Shown here one piece after another: positions 11,150 to 22,464 of a DNA stretch of 64,000 nucleotides; the stretch's first letter is position 1; the number at the start of each line of letters is the position of its first letter. The notes under the pieces were generated by a model. The model was given only the letters and a program-made list of their open reading frames with translations, searched no databases and was not told the DNA's origin. The stretch covers positions 1 through 64,000 of the forward strand of contig ARYC01018599.1 in assembly GCA_000711775.1 (NCBI GenBank), in the 5' to 3' direction. This stretch comes from Oxytricha trifallax. Lineage: Eukaryota > Ciliophora > Spirotrichea > Sporadotrichida > Oxytrichidae. The position numbers and the translations under genes were made by a program.

Positions 11150-11500
11150 TCATAATGTTAAAGCTTCTAATAAATGTAAGAAGATTAAGAGTATTAAATC
11201 ATGAAATTTTAATTCTATTGAATAGGTTCCCTTCTTTGAATAAGAATTACCATCGATTTATTCTTGCTCATGATGCTGAATGAAGTGTAACTTATAATTA
11301 ACTCGATCTTCAATCTGGTCTTTCATCTATGGCATATCAACTCGAACCCTTTTATTTTATCAAGAAACTATTTCTTTGAAAATCTTTTTCCTAAATTATC
11401 TTGCTTGGATTCTTCCAAAATTATTTGCTTAGATTTTCTCTTTTTGCTTTGTTTTATCAAATAGGCTGATCTTCCTTATGTACTCAAATATTTTTAGCAT
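11150..11500 (-). pseudogene. Charged protein fragment, two frames
   Basis: ATG at 11500 opens MLKIFEYIRKISLFDKTKQK and runs to a TGA near 11360. A second frame overlaps from about 11360 to the TGA at 11150 and contains KRVRVDMPQMKDQIEDRVNY and HFIQHHEQEQIDGNSYSKKG. Both blocks have strong coding character (mixed charges, His, Gln via TAA/TAG). They look like one gene with a single frame change near 11365, or two coding segments around a short eliminated sequence. No family recognised. Confidence 0.45.
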
Positions 11501-12413
11501 AGTATTATTTTACAATTGAAGTTCAAGGAGCTAAGAAGAGCTGATACAAACTCAAGCTTTATATGTTCAAATAATTTTGAGTCTAATCAAGCATTTTTCA
11601 TATTTTTTGTTCTACTTATGAGCCATTTCTTTTATGACTTAAGAATCTAGTGACTATAGGACATCATTTATCTATATTTTATCAAGATAGAGATAGTCCG
11701 TTCAGTCCGTAGGTATTATAACAAAGAGTGCTTTATTTGTGCATAGTCAAGGGAGGTCATCTCAAGTTAGCCTTTTAATCTGTGTCAAACTGCCGCTACA
11801 ACTACAACTAATCTCTACAAGTACTATAAGAAATTGTTTTATTTTATTATATTTACTACTTTCTCTCCACTCTGTGTTCTCCTGAAAAAGTAAATAATTA
11901 TTACAATTTAATTTTGGCAATTAAACGCAACATTATTAACATAAAAATTCGTATAAATCATTATAACTTCCAATTTTATACTCTCTAAATTAACATGTAT
12001 ATGTGAAGCTAGTTTTCCTTTAGTAATCTAAACTAATTGTTGTGTTATTCTATGTGTTAAATATTTAAAGTACTTATATAAAAAATATTAAGTTATATTC
12101 TAATAATTAATTATTTTTAGTAAAAATGTAAGTTCTTTCTTAATAAAATCAATACTTATTTAAATAATAAATTTCACCTTTCCTTAATTAATTAATCTTT
12201 TATTTAGAGATAATAGCAAAATAGCTTATTTATTAAAAAAAATTATATACAAATTAATTTCCAAGCATACTCTTTCAGTGATAGCAGTGAAGAACATGAA
12301 ATTAAGATATTCCATTTTCAATTAATAGAATTGAAAAACCATATGATTACTAAATTGCTTTTTTATAAATCTAATTAATAAGAAGATCTCATATTAAAAT
12401 TTTATTCAAATAC

Positions 12414-13400
12414 ATGAAATTTCATGAAACTGAATCTTCAATCGAGAAAAGGTTTACATAGGCAAAATATAAGAGACATTTTGTTCACCTAATTAATCTC
12501 ATATCCAAGAAAATAATCAGCAATAATTAACTTGAAGACAATATAAAGGAGTACTGTTAATTTTAGGAATAGATACTTAAAGGCTCTCTGTAGAAGCATT
12601 TTTAAAGGGAAGACAAGATTTAAAATTAATTAGATATGCTAAAAAATTTAAAAAAATTGGTTGTGACAACTTTTATTTCACTTTAAAAAAAGAAAGATAA
12701 GATGTAGGTACAACTTATTTCTTAATTTTATGAACAAATTTTCCAATAGAAAATAAAATCTAAGAATAAAAACTAAGAGACTTGGATAACGAATCTCTAT
12801 ATTTTTATCTAAAAAGGATACAAAACATGCAATTTGTAAAAATGTCTTAAAGTAGCATCTTTTAAGTTAAGCAATATTATTTAGAAAACTTAAAAGCATG
12901 CTAGTGTAAGGGAGATCATGTGCCAATCTTAACATCATGTATTAGATAGATGTTAAATAAACTAGAGTAATAATGAGAATTATTAAAAATAATCGAGAAT
13001 TGATTATATAAAAATAAAATTAAGAATTACAAAATAATAACCTTAAGATGTTGACGCTGGTGGAAACTGTGAACTCACTATAAATTTAGTTAATAAAAAG
13101 TTATCTAAATTTAAGTTTGCAGAGATACAACCTGGTAAGACTTTAGGAACTGGAAGACAGAAATTTCACAGAGCAGCTCAAAGGAAAATAATGGAAAGAT
13201 TGATACACTCAGATGATGATGTTTATGAAGGTGATGGAAAAATAAAACAGTTATTTTTAAGAATTCCATTTTTTATTATTTCATTAAGCATTAGTGTTTA
13301 TCTTAATTATATTATTATTATCATATATTTCACATTATTACATTATTTATCATAAATATTAGAGCTTTAAGAGCTTCCGTTATAACGAAATTAAATCTGA
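12414..13400 (+). CDS. 328-aa Gln/Lys-rich protein with the recurrent basic C-terminal domain
   Basis: ATG at 12414 to TGA at 13398: 328 codons without TGA, far longer than expected by chance at this composition. N-terminal two thirds are Gln/Lys-rich and helical in character (MKFHETESSIEKRFTQAKYK, QLEDNIKEYCQFQEQI). Near residues 230-265 it has EIQPGKTLGTGRQKFHRAAQ then RKIMERLIHSDDD, the domain that recurs at 22.5, 26.9, 28.8 and 42.3 kb. A degenerate form of the conserved mini-intron (about 13089-13122) lies just before it, here read through in frame. The last 40 residues are hydrophobic and may be past the true end. No known family recognised. Confidence 0.55.
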
Positions 13401-13416
13401 AGTTGTGTTCACATTC

Positions 13417-13590
13417 TCAAAATTGCAAAAGATTAATACGGCTTCACTTTCAAAAAGATTAAAAAGGGATATATATAAGGAATAATTAATTGATTACTTA
13501 ATATAAAGTTTATTAGCAGCAAAGTTCTTCATAAAGAAAAAAAATGATGAAAGTAGACTCTGGAGAAGAAGATTTTAATATAAAAGTTGA
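13417..13590 (+). pseudogene. Short basic coding fragment
   Basis: A 57-codon frame with NTASLSKRLKRDIYKEQLID and DESRLWRRRF directly after the 328-aa ORF, in another frame. An overlapping frame gives MMKVDSGEEDFNIKVEVQRI. It could be a continuation of the upstream gene after a frame change or a second decayed unit. Confidence 0.3.
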
Positions 13591-14790
13591 AGTCTAAAGA
13601 ATAAAAAGAAACTGCAAGATAAGTTTGTAATAATTTATGGAGTGAACATGATTGGAGCAGTAGGGAGTGATAGTGCTTCTATTTTAAACTTAATATATGT
13701 AAAAACAGCTGTGAGATATTTTACAATATTATTCTCAATTTTTTAGCAATTAGATTAAGAGAGGAAAGATGGGAGATCAAATGTTACTCTATTTATATTA
13801 ATTAAAGCTATCTAATAATAGGAACGAATATATCTAGAAAATTTAAATTTATTTAGCTTTCTTTTTTATACTTAGAGCTCTTATAATTTGATTTCGCTCA
13901 AGTATAAAATTCTTTTTATTCACGTAAAAGATTAATTAAATATAGGTGTCATTAATAAGTTGAAAGTATTTTTAAAAGTAGGTTGGCCAAAGCAGTCACT
14001 TTAAGATTTATTTGGATTTAGCTAGATTTTTATCAAGGTTAAAGAATGCTTTAAATCACAAGACTTTAATCTATTTGAGTTTTCAAATTAATAGTAATTT
14101 TAATAAGACTTAAGCTTGTTAACTGAATATAGATGAAAGAAAATTAAAAATATATAAAGCTCACTTTCGTTAATTTAAACTAGAAGGAGTTGCTGGGTTT
14201 CCTATATTTTGTCCGAATTTAATTAAATATTTTAATCTTTTTTAATTTAATATATGTATGAAATCAATTCGACTAAGCTTATATAATTTAATAATGAATT
14301 AAATTCAATATAAATTTTTATTAGTAAAAAATTTGAGCAAAACAAAAAAACCAATAACCCATTAAATTTGGAAATTTAAATATTTAAATATATCCTTGTC
14401 ACATAAAAAAATATGTTAATCAGGAAGTCCATAATTTTTTAATACAAATTTCTTCTTCCTTTGCTTTAGTGAATTTGGGATAATATCCACGATTTCCCAA
14501 AATTCATATACTCAGATTGTCATTTTTAAATATGAATAATTAATAAGTTAAAACTTTAACTAATAAATATACAAGATTAGATGGGAAAGACTCTTGTCAA
14601 AAGCAAAGGTCTAGAATACTGCTTTACGCTTATAAAAATATAAATTTCAGACTACAACAGCTTGCTAAAATGCAAGAATGTAAAAACGAATAATTTTAGC
14701 ATGTGCATTATTAGAGATATCATAATAATCAAATTGCTGTCGCCAAACTGTAAGAAATAGAATATTTCATAATGCTAAAAAGAACCTTGA

Positions 14791-15437
14791 AAGCAGATTT
14801 TATTAATCAAAAAAAGACAATAACCAATTAATCCAAAAATTTTCTCACTTGTAGCAAATCTTCGAAATAAATAAGTGGAAATTGGGGACGTGAGAAGTAG
14901 AAAGGCAAGATTTTTTATAATAATGTCAGACTTTTCTCATTCTAATATTGGATTCAAATTGGTTTAATAACAGAAATCATTTCAACACTTTTATAATTAC
15001 TTAAAGATTAGGATTTGTATTTTGTGGATTACAGATACTATAAGAATAGAACGTGGAACTATAATCTTGGATGGAGTAAATGAATGGTTACTTATATTGC
15101 ATGGTTAAGAATCTATGATGGGAGGCTTATTTTTCTAGTACTAGGAAGATAATTTTTACACTGTGTCGAGCAAATGTAGATGGGGCCAAAGGTTATATCA
15201 AATACTTTGTGGAAAATACATTTAGAAAAAACTCAAGAAAGTTAAATATAGTTTCATTTTATTGAAATTAACAGAATCCTAAAAGCTAAACAAATCTATG
15301 TATTGATTGAATAACTGTACCTGAGAGGTGTATATTAAGATGCAAAAGGCAGATTGAAAAACATTAGCAAAGATTGGGCTCATTTCAGATATGAAGCTAA
15401 AAGTATGAGAAATATTTTTGAACCATCTAAAGCATGA
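14791..15437 (+). CDS. Unidentified protein, about 200 aa, one frame change
   Basis: The frame is free of TGA from 14791 to 15303 and has a good ATG at 14923 (MSDFSHSNIGFKLVQQQKSF). It contains RIERGTIILDGVNEWLLILH, GQESMMGGLFFQYQEDNFYT and SSKCRWGQRLYQILCGKYIQ, with Trp, Cys and Gly content typical of a folded protein. Around 15270 the coding signal moves to another frame (RILKAKQIYVLIEQLYLRGV, DAKGRLKNISKDWAHFRYEA), ending at TGA 15435. One frame shift or a short spliced piece would account for this. I do not recognise the family; a germline-limited gene or an old macronuclear gene copy are both possible. Confidence 0.5.
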
Positions 15438-15976
15438 AACTAACTCCTATTCTTTTATTATTTTTAGGTTTTAATTTGAATAATAATTTCACTAGAATTC
15501 TTAAATTTTAATTTTATAAAATTCCGAATCACCTCTATCTAATAAAATATATAATTTGAAAGGAAAATAAAAATTTTCAATAAAATTATTATATATAAAT
15601 GAAAGTGATTAAATATTTTGCTTAAATATTTAAAATCAATAAGAAAATAGATTTTTATAAATGTAAAAGTACATTCGATAGTGTATAAGTTCAAATAATT
15701 ATATTAAAAAATTTAATAATGATAATAAAATTATAAAATAAATTTAAAACTTTCAATCAAATAATCTGATTAGTTTAATTAATTATTTGAATCTTTAATT
15801 CTTGCTTCTTTGAATAAATGTTTAAGTCGGAAATATTTAATTTCTTAAATTTTCGACAAATAATCTTAATGACCTCGGCATCTCTACCTCATTATTTTTC
15901 TCTTAATTCATTTTTATATTGTTTTCTTAATTATATCGAAGACTAATGTTGATACTAGCCTCCAAACCAATAGGTA

Positions 15977-16501
15977 ATGAAGATGACAAGTGAAAACGTT
16001 ATGAATAATTTCAAGGGAACAATGACCACTCTAACAGGAGACGTGAGCTTGGATCAAAGGCATTTCTATGAGGATATTCTTTTGCTTACTCAACATTCAG
16101 CTGAGTAAAAGATGTCAACTAACATTTAAGATCATTGATAAAACATCAAATAATTAAATCATTTTGTTGAGGTTACGATGAATGAACTGATTGATGACCT
16201 ATAAAGAAGTATCAGAAGAGCAAAAAATAAATTCTATAAAGTTTATAATAAGACTAATAAGAAAAGGAGCACTAATTTAGAATTTGCAATAAGGCGAAAG
16301 AAGATCCGTCGCTTTGAGTTTAATTAGTTGAAAAAAGGTAAATTAACATATCAAAATCAGAAGAATTAGGATGTTTTGGTAAAAATACTAATATAATAAA
16401 TGATTGAAATAAAAAAGTCACTGATAACATTATAGATCAAGTGTTAAAAGTTTAATTAATATTTTATAAAAGCAATAGAAAAATTGAAGAGAAATCACTG
16501 A
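15977..16501 (+). CDS. Coiled-coil/basic protein with a single in-frame TGA
   Basis: ATG 15977 opens MKMTSENVMNNFKGTMTTLT, then SLDQRHFYEDILLLTQHSAE, and meets a TGA at 16136. The same frame continues without another stop to 16499: NIKQLNHFVEVTMNELIDDL, RSIRRAKNKFYKVYNKTNKK, FAIRRKKIRRFEFNQLKKGK. The two halves share character and frame, so the TGA is either a recent nonsense mutation, a read-through site, or a real stop followed by a second small gene (ATG 16178). The second half is very basic. Similar spacing of LSNF/LNHF blocks links it loosely to the 9.4-10.2 kb fragment. Confidence 0.5.
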
Positions 16502-17057
16502 TATCGCTATAGATTTAATTGAAATTATAAAAAAATAAAATTATTAATTTAATAAAAAAGATTATTAAAGGAACTTATATTTGCCTTAATTTTTATTTCT
16601 CTAATTTTTTTCATGCCATTATTAAATATATAAATTAAATTAAGTATATAGAAGAATTTATTGAATTCGATACTTCAAAAGTCTAGTTGTGAGACTCCTA
16701 AATGGTTGGTATAATCCCATAATTTTTATGTTTAGAATTAATTTATATCAATAAGTATCTTTTTGATAATTATAAGAATTTTCCTTGAAAAAAATTAAAT
16801 ACTTTACTTTAATTTTTAATAAAATTAAGTTTTTTAACTAAGCTATATTGACAGAAACAATCATATTGAAAATTAATATCTAGAAATTTTCATCAGTTTG
16901 TAGTAAAAAGAATAAGTATTGTAAATAAAATTGTGATAAATAGGCATTCACTATAATCCAATTTTCCATTGCTATTTGATAATGATTAGGCAATTTAAAC
17001 ATTAGTGATAATGATAATGATAATGATAATAGTAAATATAATAAAATATATATTTTC

Positions 17058-17059
<2 letters not shown>

Positions 17060-17090
<31 letters not shown>
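17060..17090. repeat. (AT)n microsatellite
   Basis: About 15 tandem AT dinucleotides within AT-rich spacer. Confidence 0.95.
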
Positions 17091-17093
<3 letters not shown>

Positions 17094-17894
17094 ATATATT
17101 ATATATTTTATTAATTTTCAATTGTTTATAATAACGAAATTATATAAATACTTAATGAAGTATAGATGAGAATGAATGAAATTGAATTAAATTAAGGAGT
17201 ATATTATAGCTTTTTCGTATGCAAACAAATCGAGGCAAGAATCTAAAGTTTAGGATTAAATTATATTATTTTATTAGATTTTATTCTAAACTACTAAAAG
17301 AGGAGTATCGAATTGATAGACATTAAAAAAATTAAAAAACTTATTCTTACAAGAGTCTAATATTTTATAATGTGCTAAACAATCTCAATCCTTATACATA
17401 ATTTTTGCTAATTTAAAGAATAAAGATGATAATGATGTAACAATAAAGTTAATATATGATGAAGGATGGCTTGTTCATAATTTAATCATTAATTTTAAAT
17501 GACTTTTTTTATATAATGTTTATCAGTTTTTAATATCCTAAAAATGCTAAATTATACTTATGTTTATCTTTAAATATTAATTAATCTATAAAGTACACCG
17601 ATTATTAGAATATTTCTAAACAATTAAAGCATGATTAAATTCCTTACTTTTAGAATCCCAGTATTCTTAATTGATTTTTATTATAGATATTCAAATGATT
17701 AAAATGGGTAAATAATAATTAAGGTTTATGGTATTTTTTTTTATCAATATTTAAGTTAGTTTTAAAACTATTAGAATTTAATTTTTATTAGTTTGTACCT
17801 ACAACTCTATTCATAATTTAATAATTTTATTTCTTTTTAATTTGTGTTCACTATAGATCTTTTATTAGTTATTTATAAAATATTAATATTTATA

Positions 17895-17917
17895 TTAATA
17901 ATAATAATAATAATAAT
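17895..17917. repeat. (ATA)n microsatellite
   Basis: Seven to eight tandem trinucleotides in AT-rich spacer. Confidence 0.9.
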
Positions 17918-18072
17918 TTGATCACATTGAGGTCTCTGGGGACCCCCCATCAATAAGCTTTAAAGCATTTAAGGGTCAAGCCCTTTTAATAATAATTAAA
18001 TCATCTGATCTGTTCAATCTCTCTGGTTGTCTCATCATTGATTCTATTTCAATTAATTCTTTAAAAATTAAC

Positions 18073-18351
18073 TCAAAATAATGAATTCTTGTGAGCCCAC
18101 AACTGTCTTAAGTATACTCTTTCTCTGTAGAAATTGAGTACATATTTTTCAATCTCCTTCTCTTCTTCTTCGCTATCAATGGAGCTTACTCCATCATAGA
18201 CTCCGAACTCAACATATTCTTGAAGATCTTGCATAGTTTCATCGAATGCTCTTAGCGTTCTATAGCTGTTTTCCATGCAATCTACTGAGTTGCAAATTGG
18301 GCACCATTTCCCATTGATTTTCAAATCATACAAACCCACTTCCTAAAACAT
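18073..18351 (-). CDS. 92-aa acidic protein with Cys cluster
   Basis: ATG at 18351 (MFQEVGLYDLKINGKWCPIC) to TGA at 18073, with one TAG read as Gln near the start. A CPIC...DCMENS cluster near residues 17-26 could bind a metal. The C-terminal half is acidic then basic (SIDSEEEEKEIEKYVLNFYR). Higher GC than its surroundings and a clean end (WAHKNSLF) make this one of the better ORFs in the window. It is the last unit of a minus-strand coding locus at 18.07-19.47 kb and may be the 3' exon of the neighbour at 18498-19017. No known family recognised. Confidence 0.6.
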
Positions 18352-18497
18352 CTTTTATTAAATTTTATTATTATATAGCATATAAAAGTCCCAAATCTTT
18401 TATATGATATTTAATAACCTTCTTTAATTGTATTGGGTAATATCCAGATCTAGGTCATAAATCTATGGGGTTTAGGGATTTAGGGGTTTCTGGGTTT

Positions 18498-19017
18498 TCA
18501 AAAGTATGGTTATCTGGCTTTAGGCCAGAGTTTCTATTGTTGGTTTATTAGTTTGACTTTTGTTTATAGTGGTGCATTCTCCTTTTGAGTAAACATTGTT
18601 AGTTGATTTTTGTTTTATTATTAAATAGCAAAATAATATTTGGGGTGATTCCCGTCATATCTTTTTGTCTACTTTTATGAATGTCATGGGTGATTCTCTA
18701 ATAATTTTGTTATTGATCCTTCTCCTATTTAATACTAGGAAAGTTAAAATTCTTATTAATGACGTATTAGAGAATTTGGGAGTGATTCCTTCCAAAACTT
18801 ATCTTAGTGTATTCTCTATTGAATAGTTTAAAGATGGTCTCTTTAAGTTCTTCCTTGAACTTTAGTTTTTGAGGTTAAGGAACTGTGTTCGAAGGGGTTG
18901 TTTAAATTGTGAAGTTTTTTGACAGTGTTTAAGGTCTATATCCTTGTCTAGTTCTTTGTAGTGCTAGTTGAGAGATGTTTGTAACTAAATGACTGAGTTT
19001 CTTCTGTCAGACCTCAT
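18498..19017 (-). CDS. Basic protein of about 170 aa, one frame change
   Basis: ATG at 19017 opens MRSDRRNSVIQLQTSLNQHY and reads to TGA at 18655 (120 aa), including RTQFLNLKNQSSRKNLKRPS and LRQVLEGITPKFSNTSLIRI. At an A-run near 18660-18665 the coding signal shifts one frame and continues with YDGNHPKYYFAIQQQNKNQL and MFTQKENAPLQTKVKLINQQ to TGA at 18498. A third frame on this strand is also TGA-free for about 190 codons, which shows how easily TGA-only frames stay open here. I prefer the first reading for its residue mix. Telomere-like CCCTAAACCCC lies just after the end (18468-18500). Function unknown. Confidence 0.5.
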
Positions 19018-19111
19018 ACCAAGTTGAAGTTAAAAATGTCATCATGAACAGAGAGTGGACTTTTAGGGTGGTTGGGGTGGAGCTAAGTAAGTGAACTAAT
19101 TGGACGTAAGT

Positions 19112-19470
19112 TCACTATTTTAGTTGTTTGAAATAGCTAGATTCTAGGTAATCAATTCGAAAATTAAGAAAACCTAATACTGAGTGAGTACTCCAGTTGT
19201 GCTAGGGTTGTGTATAGTACCTAGCTGAGTTGTGAACGGGTGCTAAAAGGATGTACTGACTTAAGGGTGTCAAAACTGACATACTCTATGATTAATGCCC
19301 ACTCGTGAGTATGTACGTACTTCTTTGTTAAAACACACCTCTAGATCTTTCGATCCAGCTGGGGGAAGTTCGCTTTTCGGACTAATGAGACAAACATTTG
19401 CCTCTATGTTTAGAACGGTTCGACTATCCCTCCTCATTCCAACTCTTTTACTTAACTTTCTAAGTTATTT
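19112..19470 (-). CDS. Upstream coding blocks of the 18-19.5 kb locus
   Basis: Two blocks on the minus strand. 19470-19270 reads KRVGMRRDSRTVLNIEANVC, then ISPKSELPPAGSKDLEVCFN, ending at TGA. About 19265-19112 reads LSQYILLAPVHNSARYYTQP, then HNWSTHSVLGFLNFRIDYLE, ending at TGA. Composition is clearly protein-like and GC is raised relative to flanks. Frame changes between blocks suggest exons or macronuclear-destined segments separated by eliminated sequence. The plus-strand ORF at 19295-19501 is taken to be its antisense shadow. Confidence 0.45.
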
Positions 19471-19479
19471 TTTAATATT

Positions 19480-22464
19480 TATATTAATTATTAAATTTTA
19501 ATTTCAGTCTAAGGGTATCACTATAAAGGAATTCTGTATTAATAATTGCATCTCAATTTATAACAACAAAATGATGTGGCTTAATTTAATAACTGAATAT
19601 TTAGAATAATAAGTCAATAAAACTAATTTATCTATCGCATTTTTTTTTGTAATTTTATTTATTGCTAAAGTGGAATATAAGATGTTAAAAATAAAATATT
19701 TGACCATTTTCAAAGTGAAATTTTAAGAATTTATTTTATTTTTTTCTAGGAAAATGGATTTTTTAAAAGTTTACAAAATATAAATGAAAATATCCAATTT
19801 TTATTAGTAGTTTTCATTATTCTAAGTGAAGATCTTAAAATATAAAAGTGTTGAACCAAGTACTATGAATTTGAAGTTATAAAACAAAAAACTTAGCGGT
19901 AAAGCTATTCTAGCAAAGTTAAGACTTTCTACTAGAGGTAAAACAATTCAAAATAAAAATCGGAGTGTTAGTATATATAATTTAGACTTAAAAGTGAAGG
20001 ATACTACTATGAATACGATTGTTGCCATTTCACAGATTCAGAGAAAATAGGTTTGATGAAGCTTAAAATTTAGAAGATTATTTATGCATTTCTCATTTAA
20101 CAGCAAATATTATTTTACAATATACCTTGTATAGTATCTATTTTCTTTTTTTAAAACAATTTCCTTTCGAATTATTATCATAAAAATATACTATACTCAA
20201 ACTTTGTTTAATTTATCATACTAAAAAATATTCTTTTATAATCCTTAATTAGCGCTAGTGCTACTCTTCCCCCTAGTAAGACTTTCGTATTATCAGTTTA
20301 TTTTAGTAATGTTTTATATAGTTTAAAATAGAATCAGCAAGCTTTAATCATTTCTTGTAATAATTATAGATATTTTGTCTATTATTACTGTTTTGTCATG
20401 TAAACCATTTTTTTGTTGGATTTATGTTTGACTATATGAAATTATTTCAACGTTCTTATTTAACTTTAATCTGATACATTTAATAGAATTTTATTTCATT
20501 AAATATTTATAAATTTATTTAAAACAATAATAATAGTAGTATATAGCATATAAATAACATTTTTGATAATGACTTCATCTCTTAATTTTAATTGTCATAG
20601 TTTTTAATGATAAATTCTTTATTGAATGAAATATGTTTAATAATTTATATTGGACTACTATTAGCTTTCTTTTCCTTTGATAAATTAATTTTTTTAACAC
20701 ATATTTTGAAAATGATATTTTTTTATGGCCTATTTGCATAATCAATTTATAATTTACAAATTTCTGATTTTTTGTTGTTGTTATATTTGACTTATCACTA
20801 AAAAACTTAAACGTAATAAATAAGTGAACCTCAACTATCTATTTTTATGTGTAAAAACATAAAATTAATGGTTATTGGCTCTCACCAATCAACACTTCAC
20901 CTCAAATCTTACGATTTTTTAAAAATTATAAAGACTTCTTGTTAGATTTATCTAATAGAGTTATAACTAGCATTTCCTAGAAAGTAGTTTTATTTTGTTA
21001 GTATTATGCTCTTCCAAGAAATTGCAAATTATTTATAGATAACAGGAGAATAATGGGAAAGTATTTTGATATTAGTCAATCATTATAATAAGTTAAGAGT
21101 AAAAGCTCTTTAAATTAAATGCATAGTTTAATTTTACATCAGAAACTAGCATATATTCGATACAACTCTAATTTAATACTTAACATTCAGAATCCATTAA
21201 AATTATTTCTATAGTCTTTAACATTAATAGTTTATAAATTCTTAAATAAGAAAAGTTCCTGATTTTTTTGGTATTGTAAGATGATATTTAGTTGGAAAAT
21301 AATTTAAGCAATCATCAACAATATAATTACAATATTATATTTAAATTTTGATTACACATCATAATATGATTCGTCAGTACAAAAAATATGGAATATTTTC
21401 ACTTTTATGGTATGATTTATAATATTCAGTTTTTTATTATTTCTTTGAAGTCCTTTAAAATTACTTGTTTTTTTTTATAAATTCAATTATAAACCTAGAA
21501 TTTTATCTATAAATATATCAACAATATAAAATTTAAATTAACTCAAAATTATCTGAGATATTAAATAATACAAAATAAATTGCAATAATTTTGACAATTA
21601 ATCAAATTAAGCATGAAAATTTATTTCTCTAGAATGATCTGAGTGATCGTAAAATTTAATTAATTAAAATCTGTATTTAATAAAAGTACCTGCACGGTGG
21701 AGACATCAGGTAACTTATTTTATTGTAAGAACTATTTGATGACAAAGACTTAATAATAAATTTAAAATTTAAATTTTTATTTTATTTGTTTACAACTCAT
21801 TTTACTTTGTTGATAAGAAGACAATTGGGTTTAACTAAAAGTTTTTCTTTGTCTAAAAGGTTATAAGCCAAATAAGATTAAATTCTTACTAATATTAATA
21901 AATAACATTTTAAGGATTTGATAACTTTTTCTTTAATATGAGTAAATTTATCATAATTTTTGCAATTAATTTTTACAGTTTTATAAAATAACACATTAAT
22001 CTCTTAAAAAAGATAAAAAATGCAAGAGTTAGGCTATTATGTTTAAAATCCATGAATAAATTGAGTAGGATGCACAAAGATTCAAGTATTAAATTAAATG
22101 ATGCCATCTATTTGGATGGCTTAAGCATTAGTATTTATTTATTTACAGCAATAAATTATTTAAAAATAATATAAATAAACTAATAAATATATTTAGATTT
22201 ATATGCTTTTGTTTCAAAAAAACTCCAACATACTTATTTATAGAGCCTTTTTATCCCTTTTCTCAATTTTGTAATTATTCGTTAAAGTTAAATTCTTTGT
22301 TAATATTAATAAAAAAATAATATTTTTTTTCATAACTTCGGTAATTTTTTAATTTATAGATACTGCATTAATAGTAACTTACATTATCACAAAACCTGAT
22401 TTTTAATGAAAATTGAAGTTACTAATTAAAGAACTAACATTTAAATTACTACTTATTATACAAA
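19480..22464. other. AT-rich stretch without a supported gene
   Basis: About 3 kb of very AT-rich DNA. I saw no convincing frame, repeat or RNA gene. It is likely intergenic or germline-eliminated sequence. Confidence 0.45.

Larger units (their letters stand above)
16502..18072. other. AT-rich stretch with microsatellites
   Basis: No supported gene. It contains GATAAT repeats (about 17006-17030), an (AT) run at 17060-17090 and an (ATA) run at 17895-17917. The sequence is otherwise AT-rich and unremarkable. Confidence 0.55.

Noticed and set aside
18468-18500. Degenerate telomere or TBE end in GGGGTTTAGGGATTTAGGGG
   Set aside because: Units are irregular and no inverted partner or target duplication was found; it also fits an open coding frame.
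19295-19501. Plus-strand 68-aa ORF
   Set aside because: Antisense to a better minus-strand block and ends in AT-driven hydrophobic sequence.
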